From Adiantum capillus-veneris (Eukaryota; Streptophyta; Polypodiopsida; Polypodiales; Pteridaceae): a stretch of DNA of 64,000 nt. The notes under the pieces were generated by a model. That model was not told the origin of the DNA. It did not search any database and saw only the letters and a program-made list of their open reading frames with translations. Position 1 is the stretch's first letter; each line of letters opens with the position of its first letter. The stretch spans positions 1 to 64,000 of the forward strand of contig JABFUD020000311.1 of the NCBI GenBank assembly GCA_014529385.2. The letters run 5' to 3'. Shown piece by piece: positions 10,061 through 21,791 of this stretch. The translations under genes were made by a program, and so were the position numbers.

Positions 10061-11200
10061 CAAAAGACAAAGGCTCCTCAACATCATGTAAGCTAGACAC
10101 AGCCAAAGCATAACAATCTGATGCATAAGATGCATGGTGAGATCCTGAACGAGTACAACTAGACAAAGGTGCATCTAATTTACTATCACGCAAAGTGTGC
10201 ACCAGCCATTTTGGCATACCTCTAGCCTGCTCATTTTCAGCCCTTTCCTCATCAAGTACATCATGTACATCTGCATCAGTAATAGGCTGATCTGTAACAT
10301 TTTCAGAAACCCCCATAGGCTGTACATTTGCCTCATTGGAACTTACATTTGTATTTCCACCACTGAAAAGAGGCAACAAAGTGTCATAAATGTCCTGTGA
10401 GCTTACATTATTGTCTCTAGTACATGACAGCAAGGGCTGAACAGAATCTTTCACAAACACTACATCTCGTGAAACCAGAATACGTTTTGTTTGCAGATGA
10501 TACAACCTGTAACCTTTGCTTTTTAGCACTATAACCAACAAAAATACATCAAACAGCCAAAAACACGCATGTGCTCAATAGAAGGCTTTCTATCATGCCA
10601 TGCTTCATATGGAGTAATAGACTGCAAAGCTTTCGTAGGACACGTGTTAAGTACATAAGTGGCACACATGATGGCCTCAAGCCAAAAAGAATGCGGCAAA
10701 GCTTGACTTTTGACCATCCATCGTGCCATTTCCATTAGTGACCTATTTTTCCTCTCAGCAACACTATTTTGCTCAGGTGTATAAGGCACTGTACAGTGGT
10801 GTTTTATCCCACGACTAGCCAGAAATGCATTAAATTCATGAGACATATACTCCCCCCCTCGATCGGAAAGGAGGGTGCCCATAATACATTTCGAGACATT
10901 TTCAGCCATAGCCAAAATTTGTTTGAAGCACATAAAAACTTCGAACTTCGCTTTAAGTGAAAATACCCATGCATGCCTGGAGTAATCATCAATGACAGTC
11001 ACGAAGTACAAGTAATTGCCCAAGGACAGAGTTCGCATGGGCCCACAAACATCATTATGCACAAGCTACAACCTGCATGTGGCCCGAACTGAACCATCCT
11101 TTGGAAACTTAGAACGGTGCATCTTACCCAAAATACAGTCTTCACAAACATGTTTGATAGGTGCTTCAAGAGGCGGCAAAGAAGCAACTATATCAGATTT
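10060..11200 (-). pseudogene. Copia integrase, frameshifted
   Basis: The core frame (11062-10529) begins near HNDVCGPMRT and carries the three catalytic positions: the first Asp in VTVIDDYSRHAWVF, the second in LLSDRGGEYMSHEF and the Glu in PEQNSVAERKNRSLMEMA. WLEAIMCATYVLNTCPTKAL follows, typical of copia. The C-terminal part shifts frame near 10540. Remains of the GAG-pre-integrase zinc region lie at 11.0-11.4 kb. It would join element cDNA to the genome; the catalytic triad is intact but the polyprotein is not. Confidence 0.85.
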
Positions 11201-11415
11201 CTGCAAACGCAGCAAACTAGCAAAATTCAGATTATCAAAACTTCAAAGTTTTGCATCTGAAATAGCCTTTGAATCTGCAACTGCATTTGCAAAATTTTAT
11301 CCACACTTGTCATACAAAGTGAGCTTATACAGTCCACGGCACAAAAGGCCAGATGCAACAATTTCATCACCAAAACTGAGATCATGAACTGTACATATGT
11401 CATCCACAAATTTGA

Positions 11416-12366
11416 CTACAAGTCCAAGTCTAGCAAGTGCAGATACAGACAAGAGATTCTTCTTGATCCCAGGTACATAAAGTGCATCAACAAGTGTGAA
11501 GGAACTGCCATTTGCAGCAGTAAGCACAATCTTTCCAACTCCCTGAACCGGATAAGAGGCATTGTTGGCACAAGTGTGACTGAATTCCCACGAGGGACAG
11601 ACTCGAGAGAGGTAAACAATTCACAATGTGAGGTAATGTGCTTTGTAGCACCACTGTCGAAATACCACACGTGTGAATTTGTAGCAACTAACAAGCATGC
11701 ATCATGGACATCAGGATTGTAAGTGCACTCTGCGCTAAAAGCCCATTCTGCATCAACATCAGCATCACAGTCTCCTTTCACAGAAGACTCAACAATGGCT
11801 ACATTTGTAGTGGAACTAGCATTTGCAGTGGAACCACCCTCTTTCTTCTTAGCCTCTTTGGCCTTCAACTTAGGACACGACTTGATCAAGTGATCATTAG
11901 CTTTACAATAATGGAAACACATCTTCTTTTTGCCCTTATCACCAGAATTGCCAAATGAAGTGCTGCCAGCAGAAGCATTAGGAACAAATTTTTTGCCACT
12001 CGCAGCAGAACCATAAGAAGTGGCTGCATTACTATTACCACCCTTTCTCTGAGAAGCAATAAAAGCCTGTTCAACTGCACGCTGTCTAGTCCTGTTTTTT
12101 CGGGAAAGTGACTCTTGCAACAGCAATGTGCATAATGCATCAAACTTGACAACTTTTGGATTTCCTTGGGTCATAAGTCTCCACGTACTACCAAAAGTCT
12201 GGTAAGAATCTTGTAAGGCATCAAGAACAGTCTGCACAAGGGAACTGTCTGAAATGACTTCTCCTGCAGAAATAAGCTGCTCATTGATATCCTTGACACT
12301 TGCAAGGAAAGTGTCCAGATCATCTTCCTCATGCATAATCTTTGACTCCAGCTCTTTACGCAGCAA
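11416..12366 (-). pseudogene. Copia gag C-terminal part and protease
   Basis: The frame starts in the gag UBN2-type region (DLDTFLASVKDINEQLISAG). A knuckle CFHYCKANDHLIKSC near residues 150-165 has CX3CX4HX4C rather than the usual CX2C spacing. After a spacer comes the protease motif WYFDSGATKHIT near residues 232-243. The frame breaks after the protease. The knuckle spacing may be an indel scar. Confidence 0.83.
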
Positions 12367-12505
12367 AGCAATTTTAGCCTCATTGCAACTTGCATAAAGA
12401 CCAACCCCAAGCCTGTTTTGCAGATTTTGCTGAACGGATGTAAGGAAAAATGGTGCGCTTCACAGACAACGCAATCAAGGCATGAGCCTGTGTATCCTTA
12501 ACATC

Positions 12506-12720
12506 CTAACGAGCTTGTTCTGCCATAGGCAAAACAACTCTAACAGCAGCAATCCTTGCAGCAAGACCTGCAACATCCTCAACATCGCCTACATCCTCAG
12601 AACCAGGACGTACATCAATGCCCTGCACAATATTCCAGACGTCCTTTGACACAAGAAAGTGTTGCATCATATAAGCCCACATAGGGTAATTATCCCCATC
12701 CAACCTATCCTCAGCAGCTG
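12506..12720 (-). pseudogene. Copia gag N-terminal fragment
   Basis: The minus-strand frame contains LDGDNYPMWAYMMQHFLVS, the conserved start of copia gag, then WNIVQGID. It is separated from the rest of gag by stops near 12,500. The longer open frame reaching 13,006 upstream has no recognised content and is probably leader. Confidence 0.8.
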
Positions 12721-14250
12721 TCTCACAGGAACAGAATAATAGAGATAGACAGCAAAGACAAAGAAGGAGATCTTTATATTGATGGATTCTTGCAGAGTTT
12801 TGATACAACAGATGAGCAATAGAATATGGGCGCACTCCGTTGTACGGAGCTCGAACCTCCCGACCACCTCCGAGCTTCAATTCGCTTGCATGCAGCGTCT
12901 CACTCGCACTCGCACTCACAGAAGAAGAGATCTGTGAATGATCCCCAAACGCACCATCCGTCGTGCTTTTATCCTTCTTTTCCTCGAAAAGCCTGTGACT
13001 TCTCAAAATAGTAGCTTTTTAGGCGTTCAGTCAACTCGATTTTTGAACCAAGTATACCTGCGAGAATAAGATAAGAACGTGATCGCTAAGCGATCCGTGA
13101 AGGTTAGATTTTTATCATGACACTTTGCACAGATCCTGTTTCACACATTGATTTCTGCATCGCCTACAAAATAGCCAAAAGAACATACTCGTGCAACCAA
13201 TTCAACATGATAATCAAAGTAAAAAAACATAATTATGTACCTTCTTAATCTCAATTGCAATAGTCTACCATGAAGAAACAAATCCACTTCTTGGTTGATA
13301 GCAGGGAGAGTTGTACGATGTTGTATGTCTGCCTGTCCCTGTATATACTACACTGCTACTGCCTTCTGTTTGTTTTCATCATAACTTTTACAAACGAACT
13401 CAGAACAGAGAAATCCAGGTACTCAAAACGATGGGAATAGGTCTGGTCTACAAGGCATCGCGGACAAAATTGCGAAAAACGTCTTTCTTTGGCTGAAAAC
13501 ACAACTTTTTAGGTCGCGACTCATAAAACCTCTATTTTTAGGTCTCCACTACTTTTTCAACTTATTTTAAGCTTACCCATACATTTTAAGCTAAAACACA
13601 TAAATATAAAATACTGATGTTAATAAAAATCTCAATTTTACTGTTCATAGATAGACTATCTGTTATTCATTAATCTTTATCAAATACGTCTTTAGTGTAT
13701 TATTTAAAAAAATAATATATATTTTCTCTTAATATCTCAAACTCATTCATATAAGCTCTATTTAATAGACCATGCAACAATCTTTCAAATCGTGCTAAAC
13801 GAAAGATATGCCCTACTATATTCTTTTCGACTTTAAGAACTTCAAAGATTAGTCCTATTACAGCAGCAAACATCTTAAACACATCTGTGTTGTTGTTGTC
13901 AACCATGGTAAATGCTGCACCTGATGTGAAAACTGCTCGAAAATAGGAGAAACGGAACGGGAACAACACGTGCTATATAGCACAAACCGTAGAAGACTAT
14001 AAGGCACTTGTTATGCAGAAAATGGCACTGACAGAATTTTTGCACAAAATGACAAAATTGCATGTGCAGACCTGCCTGTAGTGGAAACGGAGACCGAAAT
14101 GAGCCGAATAAAAAATCTGAGCAGACTGAGCTTTACGATTTCTCCTGAAATATTTGTCGACCTGCGAACGTTCGCCAAAGCTCACTGAAATCGGAGAAAG
14201 TGAGCAGGCGTGTGCTAGAGCAGATGGCAACTAAGCTCGGGAGGACGCAA
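12721..14250 (-). other. Copia leader, no gene recognised
   Basis: About 1.5 kb between the gag start and the primer site. It is AT-rich around 13.5-13.9 kb, and only short frames without family resemblance are visible. Confidence 0.6.
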
Positions 14251-14266
14251 CCTGCTCTGATACCAA
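14251..14266 (-). other. Primer-binding site, initiator-Met tRNA type
   Basis: The minus strand reads TTGGTATCAGAGCAGG, the standard copia primer site complementary to the initiator tRNA-Met 3' end, one base from the LTR edge. Confidence 0.9.
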
Positions 14267-14267
14267 T

Positions 14268-14467
14268 TGTTGGAATTAGGGTTGCAGAGAGACACACACA
14301 GCTTGGAGAAGATGAAGGAAGCTCAAGGCACACAATAGAGAGTGTATTACTTAGTGTGCAATGGAAAGATAGATAGCCCTAGAGTGATGGGCGTATATAC
14401 GCTGCATGGGGGAAAAAACCTCCTAAAGAGGGAAAAAATGCCCCGACGGTCCTAGTGTCTTCAAACA
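14268..14467 (-). repeat. 5' LTR of the copia element (about 200 bp)
   Basis: It begins TGTTGGAATTAGGG beside the primer site and ends ...TTCAAACA. The outer edge was placed by the TG/CA rule and because the sequence from about 14,465 resembles the interior of the copia derivative at 16.77 kb. The edge may be off by a few bases. Confidence 0.7.
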
Positions 14468-14507
14468 CATCACTAGCACATGTATATGGTAACATGACGA
14501 TGATGTC

Positions 14508-14762
14508 ATGCTTGCTTCGAGTGTACCTCTTGCAGATTTGTCTATGGATAGGACATTTTATCCACAGTGGTTACTAGATAGAGATGTTGCTTTCCATGTC
14601 ACACGATGTCGTGAGTGGTTTAGCACATTTTCTAGTGGGAGACTTTGTTGTGTGAACTTGGCCGATGGTTCGGCGTTTGACATAGAGGGTGTAGGAGACG
14701 TTTGTTTGTCTTTGCCCAGTGGTGCATCATACACGCTACGGCATGTGCGCTATGTTTCTTAG
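14508..14762 (+). pseudogene. Copia protease remnant with altered active site
   Basis: The frame contains WLLDRDVAFHVTRCREWF then FSTFSSG and LADGSAFDIEGVGD, the copia protease framework in which the active site is normally WLLDSGAS. The catalytic DSG is replaced by DRD, so the enzyme would be dead. Copy 2 at 16.9 kb also has D-x-D at this place. Confidence 0.75.
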
Positions 14763-15166
14763 CTGAGATAGAGCTTGATCTCAGTGGGATAGTTGGCAGC
14801 TTTTGGTCGTCAGGCACTGCTTAGAGAGCAGTTTTTCCAGATGCATTGCGGTTCACTAGTGATTGCCAGAGGAGCCCGTAGAGCGGCCTGGTATATCCTA
14901 TGTATGTGTTTGAGGTACGAGACGACGTAGTCTTGATTTTGTTGTTGGCATGCTTTGAGCGAGAGAAGAGATGTGTCTCTTTCGCAGATGAGCTCCACCA
15001 TGCTCATGAGACAGAGAATTTAGTTGTGCAGGATATGCCAGTAGATTCTGTAGAGACATAGATAGAGTAGTAGTGCTCTAGTGAGACACAACAAGTGTTT
15101 TCAGACTTTTTGCAGGAAGAGGTAGAGTAGGTATGCTCCCTAGAGACACAGATAGAGCTGATAGAT

Positions 15167-15622
15167 ATGGATTTTTTTGACATGCTCATGTTAGAGGTTG
15201 ATGAGTTGGTCCCAGGACGCACAGTTTTGCCTATGGGTGAGAGGGACGTAGGTTTCCCAATGTTGGAGTTGACACATCCATACTCGATGGGTAGTCCTGA
15301 TGATGCAGTGATCGCAGATAGCGCAAAGGAGGTGAGTACATCCGGGTTTGTGCATGTTTTGTCAACGTTCGGGCATCTCATGTTCGACCTGTTAGTGTTG
15401 AGGCCCGATCTAGCAGCTGCACTGGGAGAATTTTCAGTAGGGATGGTAGTCAGTCATACAATGACTGACACTAGCATGATGCTTCGTGGAGCTTTGCAGA
15501 CCATGCAGAGTTATCTGCGGGATTTACATGCAGGCTCTAGTGTGGGTACGCACACTCGTCTACCACCGGAGTCGATACAACTACGTGTAGATCAACAGAG
15601 TGAGAGAGTGGGCATAGGTTGA
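15167..15622 (+). CDS. Uncharacterised ORF of the copia derivative (151 aa)
   Basis: An open frame between the protease remnant and the polypurine tract, starting MDFFDMLMLEVDELVPG. Copy 2 has a truncated counterpart starting MKLFDMLMLEADELMLG, so the region belongs to the family. I do not recognise it; no catalytic motif, signal peptide or membrane segment is clear. Expression is unproven and the frame may be open by chance. Confidence 0.35.
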   Translation: MDFFDMLMLEVDELVPGRTVLPMGERDVGFPMLELTHPYSMGSPDDAVIADSAKEVSTSGFVHVLSTFGHLMFDLLVLRPDLAAALGEFSVGMVVSHTMTDTSMMLRGALQTMQSYLRDLHAGSSVGTHTRLPPESIQLRVDQQSERVGIG

Positions 15623-15708
15623 GAGAGTTTCTCACCTAGTTTCTTGTACATACTAGTAGTTTAGATAGTAGGTCTCACTTATCGGCGCATCGCCTTTAAG
15701 TGGGAGAT

Positions 15709-16030
15709 TGTTGGGATAAAGGCGCTACATTTTTGCCCAAGGCCGGACGTCCGGTGTTCGATCGCCCACCCACTGTGTATACACGCTTTCTTATTCTTTC
15801 TATACATAAGAATAAGGAGCACCTCACTCACACTGAGTTACTTCCAGAGGTTGCCACCCACATCTCGTGCTCTTCCCCTTCCCCGCACGCATCGCACAGT
15901 GCACGCATACATGCATCCCCGCACATGTGCACTCACACATATCATGTTCCTCAAGCTTCTTGCACTCTGTGCGCTCTCACTATGCTCGGTCATCCTATTC
16001 ATTCCCATTGCTCTTCCCTTTCCTTTTACA
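15709..16030 (+). repeat. 3' LTR of copia derivative copy 1
   Basis: Begins TGTTGGGATAAAGGCG directly after the polypurine tract and ends CCTTTTACA. Its start resembles the LTRs at 16039 and 17977 (the CGGACGTCCGGTGTTCGA region against CGGACATCCAGTGTCCGA). The right edge is placed by TG/CA and by the next LTR starting 8 bp later. Confidence 0.65.
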
Positions 16031-16038
16031 TATTGTTA

Positions 16039-16355
16039 TGTTGGGGTGGTAAAGTCCACGTGCCTTTGCTCGGGGTTGGACATCCAGTGTCCAACCACCC
16101 ACTACCCATACTTATCCTTATTAGTTGTATATATACAAGTCAATAAGGAGCTTCTCATTTTGAGGCCTGCTCCACCCACATAGTCTCTACTGCCTCTTCA
16201 CTTCCTTGCATGCACGCACGCACTCATCCAGTGCTCGTTTTTTCTATACTTATGTATATGGTTATCCGTTTTATGCTCTGGTGAAAGCTGTTTATCCCAA
16301 TCTTAAGTCTTTTCTACTTGTCGTGTCTACAATATTACTTGGCGCTTGTAATGCA
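16039..16355 (+). repeat. 5' LTR of copia derivative copy 2
   Basis: Starts TGTTGGGGTGGTAAAG and shares the GGACATCCAGTGTCC and TACTTATCCTTATTAG blocks with the LTR at 17977. A TATA-like TGTATATATAC lies near 16128. The right edge is approximate. Confidence 0.55.
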
Positions 16356-16639
16356 CTGACTTTGCTTGGTTTAGAGCAGAGATTGGACACTGTTACTGTA
16401 CATTGTTTTGGTAGAGCTACATTTTGCATATGAGAGCATTAGACTGATGCATTGATCATGGTTATGATTGTGTAGTGGTCGAGTGATCTCCCACTTTGTT
16501 GCCATTTTGGCATGGTTTATGGTTGAGATTTTGCTCATCTTAGGAGAGAGATTGTGTGATTTCCCAAGATTTCTCACCATAGTTTTTGTTTATTGACATC
16601 CATTTAGCATATATGTATGATGTTTCACAGTTTGTAGAC

Positions 16640-17065
16640 ATGACTCAAAGACGGAGGTCTCATTTATGCCGATACTTGCATTGTTGGCATTGTGGTAACA
16701 TACGGAACGTTAGGCATCATTGCTTTCAATGTATGACGCAAGGGCAGTGATGTATGTGAGATGCAAATGTGGTTTTGACACATGCTAGAGCGGTGGCATT
16801 GTATGCCAATGACGGTGATGTCACCTTCACCTTTAACGTTCCTCTTGCTTACATGTCTTCAAGAGGTGGAACTTCTCCCTATTGGTTGCTAGATGAGGAT
16901 GCACTTTTCCACGTCACACCACATCGTGATTGGCTCAACACTTTCTCTAGTGGGAGCTTTGGTTGTGTACACTTGGCCAATGGTTCAATGTTTGACATTG
17001 CAGGTGCAAAGATGTTTGTTTGTCATTACCTAGTGCTGAGACATAGTTTGATCTTAGTGAGATAG
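16640..17065 (+). pseudogene. Copia gag knuckle and protease remnant, copy 2
   Basis: A degenerate zinc knuckle CWHCGNIRNVRHHC lies near 16685-16730. After a stop, the frame 16769-17065 encodes YWLLDEDALFHVTPHRDW then FSSGSFGCVHLANGS. The protease active site DSG is again replaced (DED). The frame then breaks. Confidence 0.7.
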
Positions 17066-17976
17066 TTAACACATTGTGGGTGTCAAAAAATGGTTAGAGA
17101 GAAGTCTTTTTAGATGCATTGCAATCACTAGTGATCGCTACGGGAGCTTAAAGTCACTTGGTATATTCTATGCATGTATCTCAGATATGAGATGGCATGG
17201 TCTCAATTTTGTTGCTAGCATGTCATGAGCCAGAGACGAGACATGTCTCCTTCACGAGTGAGCCCCAATATTATCAGGAGACAGAGCATGTAACTATGTA
17301 GGACATGTTATTAGACTCTGTAGAGACAGAAGTAGAGTGGTGGTGCTCTAATGAGACAAAAAAAGTGTCATCAGAGTTCGTGTAGATAGAGGTAGAGAGG
17401 GTTTTCTCCCTAGAGACATACACTAAGATGACAGACATGAAGTTGTTTGATATGCTCATGCTAGAGGCTGATGAGTTGATGCTAGGACACATAGTTTCTG
17501 CTATGGATAAGAGGGACGTAGCCATCCCAATGTCGGTGATGACACATCCATACGTAATGAGTAGTCCCTAATGATGTAGTGCATGTAGATAGCACTAAAG
17601 AGGCTAGGACATCCAGGTTTGTGTTTCTTCAACGTTTAGGCATTTCTGTGCGAACTACTAGTGTCAACGCTTGACCTAGTAGTTGCAGTGGGAAGCATTT
17701 GTAGTAGGGATTGTCAGTCGTATGATGACTAGCATTAGCATGATGCATTGTGGAGCTATGCAAACCAAACAGAGTTATTTGTGGGATTTGCATGTAGGCT
17801 CTAGTATGGATACGCATGCGCACCTATGACTAGAGCCGATACGGGTGCATCATGTAAATTTAGTGAGCGAGCCAATGGGTGTAGGTTGAGAGAGACTCTC
17901 ACATGTTTTCTTGTACATATTAGTAGTTTAGCTAGTAGGTCCCACTTATTGGCACATTCGCCTTTAAGTGGGAGGT

Positions 17977-18190
17977 TGTTAAGGTAAAGGTGATGTGCCT
18001 TTGCCCTAAGGCGGACATCCAGTGTCCGACCGCCCACTGCCCATACTTATCCTTATTAGATGTACATATAAAAACTTGAGGCCTGCTCCACCCACATAGT
18101 AGTGTGCTCTCCTTCTTCCCTTCTCTGTATGCATGCGGGTTGCATGTATGCACGCATATGCACTGCCGCACACTAATCGTGTTCATGCTT
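17977..18190 (+). repeat. 3' LTR of copia derivative copy 2
   Basis: Begins TGTTAAGGTAAAGG after the polypurine tract and matches the 16039 LTR over the GGACATCCAGTGTCC and GAGGCCTGCTCCACCC blocks. The right edge is uncertain. Confidence 0.55.
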
Positions 18191-18456
18191 AAAATTTTAC
18201 ACTTTGAAAAGATAATCAAGTGTTTTCAACCTTTTCAAGTTCAAAGATTTTTCCTTAGAAGTTCCCCTTGGACAAACTTGGGAATAAGTCCTAAAGCTAA
18301 CCACCAATGGATAATCGTATAGAGTTAGAATTTGTTAGTTAGGTAAAAAGGCAAAGCAATGCTATAGCCTTGCTAAAATGAGATAGAAATATATGAGGCT
18401 CTTGAATGAAAGGGTCCTCTCACAAACTAGGTCCAATCAACATAGGAAATAATAAA

Positions 18457-18669
18457 ACAATTGAATGAAATGGATCCAATACATAATAGAATTTTGTTTT
18501 TTACTAGAATCTTTGGAGATTCCATTTGTAATGTATTTTCAAAGCCTGCATATAGAATGGCCACTTTATGTCTCTCTTTGTTTGCATGGCAATTGTCTCT
18601 TTCTCTCTCTTTTAGTCCACGTGTATAGTCAATCGAACTAGTGGCTCTTTATCTCTCTTCATATGCATA

Positions 18670-18735
<66 letters not shown>

Positions 18736-19082
18736 GTGAGCATGGTTTCATCGGACTGAAGGAAACTAGCAAAAATTTAGCATCTGCTTGGACGACCTAT
18801 CTCTACATCTTTGCCAAATTTGGCTCGAGTTTTGCTTCTGTTTCTACGAGACTCTATCAGAAAGCTAGAACAATTGAATGAAATGGATCCAATACATAAT
18901 AGAATTTTGTTTTTTACTAGAATCTTTGGAGATTCCATTTGTAATGTATTTTCAAAGCCTGCATACAGAATGGCCACTTTATGTCTCTCTTTGTTTGCAT
19001 GGCAATTGTCTCTTTCTCTCTCTTTTAGTCCACGTGTATAGTCAATCGAACTAGTGGCTCTTTATCTCTCTTCATATGCATA

Positions 19083-19136
<54 letters not shown>

Positions 19137-19269
19137 GTGAGCATGGTTTCATCGGACTGAAAGGAAACTAGCAAAAATTTAGCATCTGCTTGGACGACCT
19201 ATCTCTACATCTTTGCCAAATTTGGCTCGAGTTTTGCTTCTGTTTCTACGAGACTCTATCAGAAAGCTA
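18457..19269 (+). repeat. Recent tandem duplication, two units of about 0.41 kb
   Basis: Unit 1 (18457-18869) and unit 2 (18870-19269) are almost identical by eye. They differ mainly in the length of the (CT)n run (18674-18733, 60 bp; 19087-19134, 48 bp), one inserted A and one or two substitutions. Both contain the short frame MPNLARVLLLFLRDSIRKL. No gene is recognised. Confidence 0.9.
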
Positions 19270-20604
19270 TTGGGCATTGAGGCCAATAGCACAAGGTCAT
19301 GGATGTGGAGAACCCTCGGAGAATCTCTAGTACGAGAGGTGCATTGTGGCTACGAAGGAGATCATCCCATTAGAGAAGGCAAAGAAGGAGGACTGTTGGT
19401 GCTCAAGACAAAGAAACATGTCCATTGTGTTCTTTAGCAACCATTTTAGAGCTTTTTGTGTACAATGATAGCCTCCAAGCTGAATGGTATAAACAATAGG
19501 AGTTGAGGGTGCATGGGTGGAGGTTGTGGGTGATAGTTGCCCATGCAGCAGACAATGTGGCACGGAGTGGAGTGACAAAAATTAGAGTTTTGTAGGTATT
19601 AGTAGTATTTTTGGCTTGCCTGAAAGGCAAAGGCTATACAGATGTCTTCTCTTTTTGATGATTAAATAGGGATAATATATTTTTGTCTTATTTTGTTGGT
19701 TTTTTTCAAGATCCACTGTGTGTTATGATAAGATTAGTTGTGCATGTAATAGTTGTATGGTGAGTCTGATTGTTTGAGAGTTTATTTCTAGAACTTCATG
19801 AAGGGAAATCTAGGACGTATTCATTTTTCTTACACGTCTATTGCTTCTCAAGTTCTCCCTATGCGCATGAAACTACTTGGCCAAGATTCATTCTACATTC
19901 CTCTTTATGATTATCAAGCAGATGTGGTGTCCCTCGCCCACCCAACAAAGCTAAGGTCTTGTTTGCGGTCCACCTTTGTTTGACATTATATAGATGATGC
20001 ATCTTCATCCTGGCCTAACACCTCTATCGTCTGTATGTGATGCGAGTTCCATCCGCCATGACTAGTAGCAATCTTTGTGGCTTTAGTGGCACTCATATAC
20101 AACTTCTGAGCAAAGCCATGTCTCCACGCTTTGTTGTAGCAACTAGTTGCATGGTGATCGTCTTTGTCCATGGTAGTTGATGCTGCCCATGTTATGAGAA
20201 GTCTTTGTGGTGGCTCTATGGCGCAGGTCCAAGGTTGGTGGGCGAGTTGGAATGTTGTCTATCTTCCCACTCAGCCTGTGCACAAAAATCATACCTACTA
20301 GTGGGGACTTTATGACATAAGCAACCCTGATCCTTTGTAGTCTCCTTACCTGGCATCTGACCGAATTGTAGCCCAAACACAAATGAGGAAATCTACATCT
20401 TTCGCAATTTCCTTTTGATCACCTTTGCTTTCATTTATAGCAAAATTTGGTTCCTTTTGTCATTATATTGCGTACGTATAGTGCTCCACCTTACCAATCA
20501 CTCAAAACAAGAATTGAATGACATCGCATTAACTAGTAGGATGCCACCTTATCCCACACAAAAAATCAATCAGTCAACACTTTCAAATTCAATGTATGCC
20601 TCTC

Positions 20605-20670
20605 GATGAGTGCTACCTCAATTGATAGAACAAGAGCTTCTTATATCCAAAGTTTTGGGTTCAACCCCCT
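20605..20670 (+). repeat. Possible tRNA-derived SINE head
   Basis: An A-box-like CTCAATTGATAGAACAAGAG and, about 30 bases later, a B-box-like GGGTTCAACCCCC are spaced as in a tRNA, but no complete cloverleaf could be folded. A related CACCTGAGTGAGTAGGGT stretch lies 100 bases on. Tentative. Confidence 0.35.
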
Positions 20671-21673
20671 TTGACAACTTGTTTGACATGTAGCCCTTAG
20701 GGGTTGTTCCCCAAGTCTATATAACGGTTTAGCCAACCTTATCTATCTGAGATGCTCCACCTGAGTGAGTAGGGTGTGTGAGTTGTAATTTCAAGTTGTC
20801 GGTATCTCTCTTTTAAATCCGATGAAAATATATGCCTTACTTCCTACTAGCAATAGTTGCTTCTTAATGATAGCTTTCATTTCATATTGCCTCAAATCTC
20901 CTCAAATTCCTTTGCAGGCAAAGTTTGAGGCTCCATGCACTACAAAATCTTGCATTCAGGTGTGCGAATCAAGCCCAAAACCACACCTAGCAGAACAAAA
21001 TCTTTTTGCTAACCACTCAATCATGAGCAAAAAGTTGCCTTCCATGCAACTCTCTGCCTATATACAATAAATACTTTTCTTAGCTCCTCCCCTGCTGCTT
21101 GTTCGAGCTCTGCCATCTGTCTCCTTCCTTGCCTGGCACATAACATCCGATGCCTCCCCTCACTTCCCCTCCAACATTTGGTGGTTTTCCACCTACCTCG
21201 CTGCCCTTAGCCGGACGGCCTCAATATTGCGCCTGTCAATTCTCACAGCTGCATCTGCCCTCATGGGCACCTTCCAAGATTTCTTTCATTTTTGTAATTT
21301 TCTCTAGCCGCCTCAATCTAGACTACTCACCTACTGACAACACTTTTAAAAAGTCCTATTATTAATGAGATTCCCTTCCCCTGCCTAGCCTAAAGCCTAA
21401 GCTTTCTTGCCTACATGCACCCTCTTTGCTTGCCATCGCCATCGCCAATGCTCCCCTGCATGCACTCATTGCCTCGTCTCTCCACTTATTCGCGAGTAAC
21501 CATGAACATGCCTTCAAATGCAACCCTCCACAACTGGCCTTCAACCATCCCTGAAGAGCCCTTCAATTGCAAAGCAAGCACAACAAAGAATTCTTTAGCA
21601 AGATGCAACCAAGCACTATTGCGGACCTGTGGTGGTAGGCAAGGCAAAGAGATAGAGCTGCGATGCAGTCCGC

Positions 21674-21791
<118 letters not shown>

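Larger units (their letters stand above)
9080..14467 (-). mobile_element. Decayed Ty1/copia retrotransposon
   Basis: On the minus strand the order is LTR (14467 to 14268), initiator-Met primer site, 1.5 kb leader, gag, protease, integrase and RT. It lacks RNase H and the 3' LTR, ending about 70 bp before the neighbouring gypsy LTR, so its 3' end was deleted or cut off there. The reading frame has many stops and shifts. The sequence right of 14467 continues the first copia derivative described below, so this element probably inserted into that older copy. Confidence 0.85.
14468..16030 (+). mobile_element. Non-autonomous copia derivative, copy 1 (5' part missing)
   Basis: A plus-strand internal fragment runs from a protease-like segment to a polypurine tract (AAGTGGGAGATTG, 15698-15710) and a 3' LTR (15709-16030). 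The protease-like segment is only about 1.1 kb from the polypurine tract, with no integrase, RT or RNase H between. The same arrangement in copy 2 shows that the parent already had this structure. Confidence 0.72.
16039..18190 (+). mobile_element. Non-autonomous copia derivative, copy 2
   Basis: A 5' LTR from 16039 (to about 16355), a gag knuckle remnant, a protease-like remnant, about 0.9 kb without RT or integrase, a polypurine tract (TTTAAGTGGGAGGTTG, near 17964) and a 3' LTR from 17977 to about 18190. It is collinear with copy 1 but has more stops. The outer ends were not pinned by TSDs. Confidence 0.65.

Noticed and set aside
20605-20670. A functional tRNA gene
   Set aside because: A- and B-box-like text is present but no complete cloverleaf or anticodon stem could be folded; kept only as a tentative SINE head.
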